Of a DNA stretch of 58,600 nucleotides, positions 49,202-58,600 are shown piece by piece. The notes under the pieces are model-generated. The model saw only the letters and a program-made list of their open reading frames with translations, was not told the DNA's origin and searched no databases. The DNA is from Chromera velia. Taxonomy: Eukaryota > Sar > Chromeraceae. Location: contig JAHBMJ010005748.1 of NCBI GenBank assembly GCA_018398765.1, forward strand, positions 8,303-66,902. The letters are read 5' to 3'. Position 1 is the stretch's first letter. The number at the start of each line of letters is the position of its first letter. Both the position numbers and the translations under genes were made by a program.

Positions 49202-50582
49202 TTATTTGTTTGCAGCACGACTGCCAGACTACGGAGATCGACCTGACAGGCCTAAAGGGCGCCTACAACGAAGTCAAACATGTGAGTGAGTGAGTGAGTG
49301 AGTGAGTGAGTGAGTGAGTGAGTGCGTGAGTAAGGATTTTGATCCTTTTTCTCATATACTGAACTTCAATGAGAAGTGGCTCATATGTGAGAACAATCGG
49401 TTGTTCCTTTCTGTCGAGCAAGAATGTGGCTACACATTGCAAGAGGACTGGGCTTTGGTGGCTCATTTGGGAATTGAAACTTGCGAGAAAAGCTCCAGAG
49501 TGATCCGATACTTTTCTGAAAGAGCTTTGTGTGTCTGACATTTGGGCGTTCTGTCTCATTGCAGCTGATGGAAAATCACCTTGCTTTCTGGCTGGCCAGA
49601 AAGGTCGGTCTCTCCCTCTTTCTCTCTCTCTGTGTGTGTGTGTGCGTGTGTGTGCGTGTGTGTGTGTGTATGTGCGTGCGTGCTTTTCAGCCAGTGAAGC
49701 ATTGGACTCCTTTTGACGTCTTTTTTGTTTCTTGACCGTACCAAGCCGTCAAATGGCAAGATTTTCGCATTCATCTCTTGAAGGCCTGTTTACTGGGTTA
49801 CCGGATTGGTTCACGTATTGATTGATTGATTGATTGATTGACTCATTGATTGACTCATTGATTGATTGATTGATGAATGGATGCATGGATGGATGGATGG
49901 ATGGATGGACGATGGATTGCTTCCTTCCTTCCTTCCTTTTGTGCCTGCCTGCCTGTCCAAGCAGGCGTCTGCCCATAAGATGATGGAGCGATTGATGGAT
50001 CAGTTCTTCGTGACAGACTTGGTCAGCCACTCTCTCACTGTTCATCAAGGGATCCACGGGGGTGGTATGTAAATGAGCAACGCGGTAAGGGTCCCCCTCT
50101 CATCTTCCTCCTCCTTCTCCTCCTCTCTTGTTGCCGTGTGACTTCCCTCCACCCCTCTATACCTAGTTTGCGACTTCTTTTTCGTATTTGGAGCTCTCCC
50201 TTTCCCCCTTTGACAGTGTCCTGTGTCGCGCATTCGCTTCAAATTCTCCGACTTCCGCTTTTCCCTTCCTTTTCTTGTCTCCGAATCCTCCCGCCGTCTG
50301 CTTACCTAGTCGAAGTTATTGTCTGCAGGAATACAAAGTGTCAATTCTCGAGGATCCCCTGATTCGGTCTGTCTCTCTGTCTTTCTGTCTGTCTGTCTCT
50401 CTGTCTGTCTGTCTGACTGTCTCTCTGTCTGTCTGTCTGTCTGACTGACTGACTGACTGACTGACTGCGGCCGACTGACTGACTGCCTGTCAGTGGTAGA
50501 GTTGAGAGGAGAGCAAAGAAAAGGGAATAGGAGAGGAATTGAAATAAAGCAAGCAGATCCGTCGACTTCGTACTTAAGGGTT

Positions 50583-50618
<36 letters not shown>

Positions 50619-50725
50619 GAGGCCGTCTCTGTAACAGGAAAACGTTCAGCAGAGCAAGTTGTTTGCTGAGTCGTGTTGGCGAGACAAATCCAGCCAGCAT
50701 GAGGGTAGTCTCTCTTACTCTTCCC

Positions 50726-50777
<52 letters not shown>

Positions 50778-52176
50778 AGAGCACTTTGGTCTGTACGGAG
50801 AAGAAGAGGGGGTTCCCAATCCTTCTGACATCGCCTCGTTGAAGAGAGACGCCGACAGACTCTCAGGCCTCGTCTGCGGAAGCGATGCCACGTCTGTAGG
50901 CCTTTCCCTTTGTTTCTTTCTGTAGATTCTCCACTTAATTCACCACACGGACAATTTCGAGTGCCCTCGCGCTGTGCACTCTTGTTCTTGCTCCCACTGA
51001 AGACTCTCTCAATATGTCAACGCACATTGCATCAGTATCGGCACGCGCTGTCTTTTCATTCAGTATCTTTCCTCTTACCCATTCAATTGCGTGTGTCTTT
51101 CTTTGATGCACAGGGGGTAGACAAAACGTTAATTGAGATTTGTGCAAGGCTGGCTGCCCCTTGGTGTTTCCTCTCCTCAGGTGTGCCCAAAGCGAGGAAC
51201 AGTTCCGTGCGTGGATGGAGGCCCGGAAGACCCTGTTCAGGACCCCTACAGCGGAATTCGATCCAGTCAGCCGGGGCCCTCGGGCTGGCAAAGTGCCCAG
51301 GGAGTTCTCTGACTACACCTTCAGGTCAGCCAAACGGCAGCGAACAGGCAGAGAGGGGGGGGATGCTTTCTGTATTTCTTTCTTGGCTTCTGCCCGGCTT
51401 TCCACATACCTTTTTCTTCGTCTCTCACCTCAACGACCTTATCCGTTTTTCTTTGTCTCTGTACCGACACTGCTGACACCATGAAAGACAATCCAGAGCA
51501 TGGGATGGTTGGATGGATGAGAGGGCGGTTGGGCAGGTGAGTGGATGGGTCGTTTTGCAGACCCATACATGCATGGTGATGTGAATATGTGCTGCCTGCG
51601 TTCAGTTATCCGGAAAAGGTCGGCGGGGGCTCGGTCTCAGGTTTTGTCCAGGAAGAGCCGTCCATTTCTTCTTCTTCCCCTCAAGACAACCAGCAAGGTC
51701 CGGAGGAGGCTGCAGAGAACGGGCTTTCGTCTTCCTCTACCCAGATCAGCTCACAGACAAGTGAAGGCGAGGGAAGAGATAATCAACCAGCGGAGACTCA
51801 GGAGGACAGAGAGAGAACGCGGCAGCAACACCAGGCGTTAGTCCAAACACTCAGCAGTGCTCAACAACAGATGAAGGATTTGAAGATGCATCAGAAGATT
51901 ATCAGCAAGAGAGAAAGAGACAGTACTTCAGCACACTCTCCTCCCCCTGTTTCTGTTTTGCCATCGGAAGAAGAGGCCCAACTCATCCAGTCATTTGCGC
52001 AAAACAGCGGAGCCCCCCTTGCCCCCTCCAGTCCTACGGACAGAGAGGAGGCAGAGGAGCGACTTGAGCCTTCGAACAGTCAAAGCGGGAATGCAGAAGA
52101 ACAGAGAGGAGGCCCGGGACTCTTGGAGTCCATTGTGTCCCCCCACTTGTTTGACTCACTTTCTGAGTCTGCATAA
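43292..52176 (+). CDS. Unknown protein with signal-like N-terminus (16 exons, about 620 aa)
   Basis: Exons are 43292-43399, 44858-44947, 45391-45504, 46207-46436, 46678-46756, 47060-47098, 47617-47628, 48167-48268, 48634-48759, 49216-49281, 49565-49603, 49965-50021, 50329-50366, 50778-50891, 51181-51324 and 51606-52176. Phases match throughout. The first exon starts MRTFSSSLFIAASCASLF and resembles a signal peptide or organelle leader. The middle (exons 8-15) is a compact, conserved-looking region with helices such as LMENHLAFWLARK and HKMMERLMDQFFVTDL, then EHFGLYGEEEG and FRAWMEARKTLFRT. The last exon is 190 codons, Ser/Gln/Glu-rich, with a coiled-coil-like stretch (QHQALVQTLSSAQQQMKDL). 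Exon 7 is only 12 nt (EGAL). I recognise no known domain. The assembly gap at 46167-46181 lies in intron 3 and may hide sequence. Confidence 0.75.
43836..44325. repeat. (TCTG)n / (CCTG)n array, about 490 bp
   Basis: A long tetranucleotide array in the first intron of the 16-exon gene. It alternates blocks of TCTG and CCTG with blocks repeated at higher order: a phrase containing CCTACCTGCCTTTCTG recurs at about 43964 and 44127. Confidence 0.97.
45684..45928. repeat. Homopyrimidine (TTC)n / (CTTCCT)n tract
   Basis: About 245 bp of almost pure pyrimidine on the plus strand, in intron 3 of the 16-exon gene. Frames in both directions stay open only because the repeat lacks stops. Mirror-symmetric TTC tracts of this length can form triplex (H-) DNA. 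Confidence 0.97.
46167..46181. other. Assembly gap (15 N)
   Basis: A run of 15 N flanked by poly-C on both sides. It lies 25 bp before the acceptor of exon 4 of the plus-strand gene. The true length is unknown. Confidence 0.99.
48969..49115. repeat. (TG)n microsatellite
   Basis: A TG-rich tract with TAGG interruptions in the intron between exons 48634-48759 and 49216-49281. Confidence 0.95.
49282..49325 (+). repeat. (GTGA)n array starting exactly at a 5' splice site
   Basis: The donor of the exon ending at 49281 is GTGAGT, and GTGA continues as an uninterrupted array of about ten copies. The first copies are the splice site itself. Confidence 0.9.
49817..49911. repeat. (GATT)n-(GGAT)n tetranucleotide array
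   Basis: GATT repeats passing into GGAT repeats, some 50 bp upstream of the exon at 49965-50021 of the 16-exon gene. Confidence 0.95.
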
Positions 52177-54752
52177 GAACAGAACAAGGCACGAATGCAG
52201 GAAGAAACTCAAAAAGAGCGAAAAAGGATGCAGTCGCTTATTCACCTTTCTGCCTCTGCGACCATAAAGAGAGAAAGAAGCAGGGAAACACAGAGACCGG
52301 ACCTGAGAAACTCGGGAGCGGAAGCAAGAAGAAATTTTCAACAAGCCCAAGTGTTTCCACCCGCCACACCAGTGAGAGAGAACGCAGCACCGAGGTCCTT
52401 GAAAGCACGCAGAGACAACAACAAGGGTGAAAAGGGAAGTCTACTTACCTCTCTTTCCATTTTTCTCTCGCTTCAATAGGTTTGTCTTATTTTTCTCCCA
52501 CCTCACCAAATTTCATGGCAAAGACAAACCACGAATGAAAAAACCCTGTGGTCGAACAACACGATGAAGATGATAAGGAATCCACATAAACGGCGAAAGA
52601 GCAAACTGCTTGAACAAGAAAAGAAAGAGGGGGTGAAAAACATAGGAGTTGAGACAAAAAGGATGGAGACGTTTGTCTAAACAGTGGAAGAGCTCATAGA
52701 AACTTAAGAATAAGAACTTGTTAAGAAACGTAAAAGTGGTGAACAATGCATGCTAATCAACAAAGTGACCCGACTTGAAGCTACTTTACTAATATATGTT
52801 GTTACTGAAGGGCTAGACTATACTGTTTATTGTCGACTATAATAATAATAGATTGTCGATCTGACTACAGAATGCATTGATAACTTTCGTAACCTTCCTT
52901 TACTCATGTGTTCGATTAATCATTATTTTCAGGACGCCTAGCACGACGCACTATTGTAATAAATTTAAAACAAAGTTATAATTTACGTCTGCCTTGTTTG
53001 AATCACTTTGATTGTTAGATCTAGATCTGTAATATGACTCTGTATCCTACTCTATATCGCTATCTATATGCTTACTCCAATCCCTCGTTTCAATTAATTC
53101 CTCCCAGAATCCATTAATTCCAATCCATTAATTCTTCTGAGAATTCCTCAATGAATTCTACTCTCTACCTTTCTTTTCTAGTTTTTTTTGCTTCTAGCTC
53201 GGAGAGCCTGTTGCCTCTGCAGGCTTAGTAACCTACCCTGCAGGTATATAAGTAAGAATTTATGGGATTTTTACTATGATTTTGCCAAATTTTATAGGAT
53301 TTCAGCTAGGGATCTAGTGGAGTATATTATGTAGTATTAGATTTATGAGATGCCAAACAACTCGCAGGTCTATAGCTCCGTTCCCGAACACTAAGCGTTG
53401 GCTAAAAAAAAAAAAAAAGATCCTCTCAAACCCTTTGCTTTTTTTTTCTTTCTTTTTTTCTTTTTTAGTCAAACAACTGTTGTTCAAGTGTTGCACAGTT
53501 GTTGTTCATGTGTTGCACAACTGTTGTTAGGTGTTATATGGAGGGTTAAAAAATAAAAAAGAAAAAAAAAAATAATCTTCTCTGATCGCTTATTTTTTTT
53601 CTTTTTTTTTTTCTTTATAAAGCCGACGCCCAGCCCAAACACAATTTAGTCTTGTATGGACGTGTAATGCTGTAATTCTTCTACTTAATATATGGTACTC
53701 ATACTGAGTTATACAACTCAGCCTAGTCTAGTGCTACCTAAAATTTTAAAAAATATAATGATCGATGAAATACATTTTGATATATAACAAGATTTGAGGT
53801 TCGATTAGGTTCGATCTATATGACTCACTTTATATGGCTAGTACGATCACAGTCAAAACCGTTATGTTAAACTTATATTAAAGCAGTACTATAGTAATTG
53901 CCAGTGGGAGATTGTTTAATTCTAATCTAGAGTGATGAAGAAAGAAAAGAATATAAAATCTCTTAGATAAAATGAGTACTAATTATCTTAGTAATTAGAA
54001 TGACCTACTAGAAGTAATAAAAAGGAATGAAAGTGGTAAGAGGAGAGATGATACAACAAATAATTGATACAATGAAAGTATTGGTATAGACAGCAGGTAT
54101 GCAGAGGGACAATAGATACGTCATGCTTGCAGTCGCATACATGAGACTTGGTCAGGGATGAAGAGACGGAAACCAGCATACTGGAACTAGTGTCAGATGA
54201 GATCAGACTGAGCCAACACACTGAAGCCGATTAGCCAAATAACTGAGTATATATTCCAAGTACACACACGTAGCCGAATCATTAAGTATGTCCTCCGAGT
54301 ATACACACGTGCAATAAGTTTAGGATGATCTAGATGAAGCACCTAAACTTATTCAAAGAAGAAAGAGAGAAGTCAACTGAACATAGTTGGACTTATGAAT
54401 AGAAATGAAGAATGTCAATCCGGCAGATACCCACAAGAACACGAAGATCTTCGAAGCATCCGAGAAATCGATCGATCAATCAAGATGAAGTCTAGATGCA
54501 AAGACAAAGAGCAGACTTTCTATCCACTTCAAACCATGCAATCGGATCCACTCGAATTCTTAGAATCGATAGTGTCCAAAGCAAACTATGCTTTAGTTGC
54601 TTGGACAGCGAAGAGATCATATCGAATGGACCGCGGTGATCAATCGACGGGCAGATTGATGGCCCCGGAAAATGACTCATTGCATGCTTCATAAAGCGAA
54701 AATCCGCGTGCACAGGCGGGGTACTGAAATAATGACGCACACAGTTCTCTTA
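52177..54752. other. AT-rich intergenic region
   Basis: After the 3' end of the 16-exon gene the composition falls to AT-rich. There is no gene. A short tandem repeat of about 22 bp (TGTTGTTCAAGTGTTGCACA) occurs near 53478-53528, poly-A/poly-T tracts lie around 53400-53620, and two diverged 39-bp units lie at about 54236-54312. The remainder shows nothing recognisable. Confidence 0.6.
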
Positions 54753-57066
54753 CGCTGCACGCTTTACCTCTGAAGCGCTCTGAAGCTTTACGGGGGTTCT
54801 TTTCTTTATAGCAGTAGCGCAGAGGCAAAGAAAAATTAAGGAGTGAGAGAAAGAGGGGGTAGGCGAGAACATTCAGCCAATCTAAAGAGCTCAGAAGCAT
54901 CCGCGGACAAAGAGAGGAGCCGAAAAAGTAATCTAATGTCACGGGCTTTGGTCAGGATGTCGGAGACATTCACGTCCGTAGGGATCTTGAAGACACCCAC
55001 TTTGTGCTGTTCGGTGAGGTCTGTCACCGCTAAGAGGGGAACCATGCAGGCGCGGTCTCCCAGACGACGGACTAGAGGAAGGAGCGCTCTCTCAGCAGAG
55101 GAGGCACCACCAGACTGGAGAAGGTGCAGAACGTTGGCGGCATCGCAACCAATGCCAATCTTCACAGACTTGTAGAAGGGAATCAGACAAGCCGCGAAAT
55201 GAAGAGAGGTATCGACAGCGTCCTCAAGAGCGAGAACTTCTGCATGGGTCATAGATCTCGCCACACGAGACTGTCGGCGACTCTTATAGAGAAGAGGAGA
55301 CCCTTGGAGAAAGAGCAACCAGCCAGTCTGAGGGTGGGGAGAGTCAGGGGTACCAAACGAGGCATCTGCGTGGACAACCGCAATGAGCTCGTCGGGGTTG
55401 AGAGAGGGACGGATAGGGATGCCCAAAGAGGGAGTCGATCGAAGGTACCGGATCGTCTGAAGGAGAAGGCGGAAAGCTCTCTCCGTCGGGGCAGCCATGA
55501 AGCGAGAGAGATAGCTATGAGCCAACGAGATATTAGGGCGGGTACAGTAGGCAACGTATCCCACCTGGCCCAGAAGTTCTCGATAGACTCTCGCACCGGC
55601 TGTATCGAGAGGTGGGGAAATGTCCTCTTCATGAGTCGCGCCAACAGGCAGAGGCTTGTCGGCAGGACAGGACTCACTAGAGGAAAATTCCGGAGGCAGG
55701 GAAAAGGATGAGATATAGTCGTGCTGGTAGATCAGGATGCCGTCAGCAGTCACATTGAACTGAACTCCGACAAAGCAACCAGAAGTGGCGTCAGTGTCGT
55801 CACCACACACAACATGATCTCGGAGGGGACCTGAGAGATCAGCAGCGTCTTCACCGATGTCAATCAAAAGCAGGTTGTCAACGTACGTGCAGAGGATCCC
55901 ACGAATCTCTTCATCAGCGCCTCGAAGAAACCAGACACCAGGAAAGAGTGTAGTAGACCATCCAAGCTCGCGAAGTTTAGAGCTAAGAAAGTCCTCAAAA
56001 ACCTTGTCGGCATCGGGGAGACCGTACACAGCCTTCAAGAGCTTCCAAAGGTGATGGCCACGATTTGGGTGATCAGGAGGAGGCAGCACGTATGCAGGAG
56101 TATGGGAGCTCGGAAGTAGAGCCTGGAGGTACGCCTGGACGACATCCGCCTTCTTGAGAGAGAAGCTGACACTGCACTGCTTGCAAAGATTGAGAGCAAG
56201 CTGGAGAACAAAGCGCATGGCATCGGGAGGACAGAGGTGAGTGGTGACGTCCAAACCGATGTGGTTGACAAGGTCTCCTCAAATGACTGTGCGAGTTTTG
56301 AAGATGCGAGTACCATCATCTCGCAGCTTCTCTGTATGGACTCGCTGCAGGGGAACACGCTGAAAATTGGGAGGTACAGCAGTGAGAGGGACACGCTCAT
56401 ACACCTGTCTGTCTTGCCCATCTTTGTCTTCCTTTGCGTCTGCTTCACGAACACCTTCACGCTCACTAGAATTCAGAGAAGAGAGACGGACAGGCTTGTG
56501 TGTAGTCGCAGTGAAAGCTGAAGTCGAACAGTCGGAAAAAGTCAGAAAGTTGACAGCAGCATGCACAGCAGGATCGGTAGGCTCAGACGTAGGATATTGA
56601 GAGAAGAAACAGCCACGCGAACCATCAGACAGCCGAGCACACAAATTAGAGGGAAGATGAGAGCCACGAGCTCTACGGTTCTTGACCATCTCGAATTGAG
56701 AAGCAACCACATTGCTGTGGCGAAGCTTGACAATCTCACGGTCCGTACAACGTCCTCTCGAGTGGCGCAGCATACCAGGGCCTACGTCTCCCCATTGGGA
56801 CCCGGTCCGGCTGTATGCAACTCTGGCCTTTCCTGCACCTGGAAGGTTTTCTCGGCCACCTCCGATGGCCTACCATGGGTTTGGTTTCGAAGTGTGATGA
56901 CCCACACTCGTCGTCCGCCCACTCCAAGCACAGATAGCGCGAGTCAAGGTTCGCTTTCTTGATAGTTGTGGTCTGTCTTCTCAAACAACAAGGGTCTGGT
57001 TCCAAAGTGCCTGCTAATGCACTGGTCGCTGCACGCTTTACCTCTGAAGCGCTCTGAAGCTTTACG
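54753..57066. repeat. 40-bp direct repeats flanking the copia fragment
   Basis: An identical 40-bp sequence containing GCTTTACCTCTGAAGCGCTC lies at 54753-54792 and 57027-57066 in the same orientation, 2,274 bp apart, enclosing the reverse transcriptase fragment. The repeats may be remnants of long terminal repeats or the result of an insertion into a repeated site. Confidence 0.75.
54836..56773 (-). pseudogene. Ty1/copia-type retrotransposon pol fragment (reverse transcriptase and RNase H), decayed
   Basis: The main frame (54836-56254, about 472 codons) carries Ty1/copia landmarks in order: KKADVVQAYLQA (residues 34-45), YGLPDADKVFEDF (77-89), the catalytic box as YVDN (124-127), RPNISLAHSYLSRF (239-252), the RNase H ADASF (296-300) with a Glu at about 339, and DILTK (432-436). 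In active elements the catalytic box is YVDD, so the second Asp is lost. Upstream on the same strand, 56279-56773 continues element-like sequence in another frame, and SFEETLSTTSVW in a third frame abuts the reverse transcriptase start, showing a frameshift near 56240. Integrase and gag are not recognised. The copy looks inactive. Confidence 0.88.
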
Positions 57067-57171
57067 CACGTGTCTGTACTTGAAGTACATACACAAAGCA
57101 AAATCACTTTCTCAAAAGATTCTTGAACTTTTTTATCCTTCAGAAAGATAGAAGGGAAATGGGACAGCAAG

Positions 57172-57717
57172 ATGGAAGAAAGAGCCAGAAAGGCAGTCAC
57201 AAAAAGAGAAGGGCTTAACAGAGAAGAAAGAAAAAGGGACAACTCGACGCTTTTCTGTTTTCTGTTGAATGAATGTTATGCCGGAGTGGATGAGTTTTTG
57301 GGATGGGCGTCATTCAGATGGAGGGTGTTTGAGGAGTGTCCAGGACGGTACGGACACATAGAGGGAGACGCTCTGGCGGCCAGACATGCAGGAATCACCG
57401 GAAGGCAGCGGGCGATCGAGAGACTAACAAAAGAATATGAGGAGACAATTGATAACTTAGAGACGACCGAAGGAGCATTAGGGTGGGGAAGGAGGGAGCC
57501 GCAGAAGAAGATTGATAAAGCAAACAAAAAGAGCGAGGAAGCCCAAATCACATGCCGTTTCAGATCGATTTTCAGGCCGGAAAGCCAACGCGGATCCAGA
57601 GCCGTGGCTCGAACAACGAACAATCATGCAGCAGCGGCCAGGGCAACAGACTCTGGCGGGCCCCGAGGGCGGGGTCTGATACCTCAGCTTAGGCTGGGGA
57701 ACGCCCCGCCCTGCTAG
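57172..57717 (+). CDS. Unassigned ORF, 181 aa, next to the retroelement
   Basis: The ATG-initiated frame begins with a charged MEERARKAVTKREG stretch. A middle part with aromatic residues (FLGWASFRWRVFEECPGRYG) and a Glu/Lys-rich helix (RAIERLTKEYEETIDNLE) follow, then a Gly/Arg/Ala-rich tail. I recognise no domain. It lies just outside the 40-bp repeat and may be transposon-related or part of an unresolved gene. No introns are evident. Confidence 0.35.
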   Translation: MEERARKAVTKREGLNREERKRDNSTLFCFLLNECYAGVDEFLGWASFRWRVFEECPGRYGHIEGDALAARHAGITGRQRAIERLTKEYEETIDNLETTEGALGWGRREPQKKIDKANKKSEEAQITCRFRSIFRPESQRGSRAVARTTNNHAAAARATDSGGPRGRGLIPQLRLGNAPPC

Positions 57718-57763
57718 CTCTGGCGACAGATAGACATAGCGGGAAGGCCCTAGGGCGGAACAT

Positions 57764-57803
<40 letters not shown>

Positions 57804-58600
57804 TATCAAAAGAATCGATGAATAAATGAATGTTCTAGTGAATGTTACTGAATGAATGAGTGAGTGAGTGAGTAAGTGGGTGAATGAATGAATGATTCAG
57901 GATGACTGAGCCCAAAATAGCCCAAAACTGACTCTAGGTCCGAATCTAGGACTGACTCCGACTGAGCCACAGTAAATTAAACTAAGTTTGATCAATTAGT
58001 ACTAGCGGCATAGTCTAGCGCTGAACCTTATAGGTTGAGCCTTTTATAATAAGTTACGCTAGAAGTTATACGTGATTTTGTAAAAAATAAAAAAGAATTA
58101 ATTAAAATGTTCAACTTAAATTCAGAATTCTATAGATTTGGGTATCAAACATAGTATTTTTTAGTATAACTAGTGTATGACTATAGCTTTATATAATGAA
58201 GTCACTGTAGCAGATGTCAAAAAGCCTAGCAAAAGGCTTACTAGTTCAAAATTCTATACTGTTAACTATAAAATTTTTTTAAAAAATTTTGTTATATATT
58301 ATTAAAGTCAGTTCTAGAGTCAGTTAGAGCTATCGAGAGCTATGATGTACGCTATAATTTAGTTTAAGTAGCAGCACCAAACCAATTGAAACCATAAAAT
58401 ATTTCCCGGGCTTTCTTGTATAGGCTGTATTAGGCTAGATATTAGCCTATTATTATTATAGGCTAAATATTCGGCTATGTGCAAGCTTACAGCGCTTCAA
58501 ACGTTTTTTTATAGACGCTCGATCATGAAAAGTGTTCTAGGAAGTGTTTCGGCTGCTGACCGACATTCAATGAATTCTATTCATCTACCACTGCATCAGG
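57718..58600. other. AT-rich terminal region with (AATC)n repeat
   Basis: It contains an (AATC)n array at about 57764-57799, a GAGT-rich stretch near 57858-57885, and AT-rich sequence to the window end. No gene is seen. Confidence 0.7.

Noticed and set aside
1-58600. tRNA and rRNA genes
   Set aside because: I looked for cloverleaf-like arms and rRNA cores on both strands and saw none I could support. A covariance-model scan would settle it.

Overview
This is a nuclear genome window from a eukaryote, most likely a photosynthetic alveolate of the chromerid type (Chromera/Vitrella-like). The evidence is dense GT-AG introns, abundant simple-sequence repeats, a short plastid protein carrying an ER-signal leader that ends in a secondary-plastid-style SAFVP motif, and a three-finger CCCH protein. 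The species itself is inference. A 15-N gap at 46167-46181 and the poly-C left edge indicate a draft assembly.

Layout. (1) 1 to about 22.3 kb, minus strand: one very large gene for a coiled-coil, cysteine-rich protein. I could chain 35 exons (about 1,930 residues) with matching phase at every junction; both ends are open. It contains a run of six microexons of 15-33 nt and an intronic minisatellite whose units copy the neighbouring 3' splice site. (2) 22.4-28.1 kb: AT-rich repeats with no convincing gene. (3) 28.1-31.5 kb, minus strand: a three-finger CCCH zinc-finger protein in five exons. (4) 32.3-38.2 kb, plus strand and divergent from it: a 13-exon coiled-coil protein with two near-identical IQ-like modules at the C-terminus. 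(5) 38.2-40.6 kb: nested terminal-inverted-repeat transposon remains. (6) 41.2-42.5 kb, minus strand: a two-exon, plastid-targeted PsbM-like photosystem II subunit, possibly head-to-head with a 49-residue one-helix ORF. (7) 43.3-52.2 kb, plus strand: a 16-exon gene for an unknown protein with an N-terminal signal-like segment, whose introns are filled with TCTG, TTC and TG arrays. (8) 52.2-58.6 kb: AT-rich sequence with a decayed Ty1/copia reverse transcriptase/RNase H fragment inside 40-bp direct repeats, and an unassigned ORF.

I see no operon-like logic. The one assignable cell function is photosynthesis (PsbM); the CCCH protein probably acts in mRNA regulation. The most unusual signals are in splicing: about half of the inferred 5' splice sites have C at +3 (GTCAGT, GTCGGT and similar), several run directly into tetranucleotide arrays, and one 3' splice site has been amplified into a 12-unit minisatellite. 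Exon borders were worked out by hand from splice consensus and frame continuity and have not been tested against transcripts.
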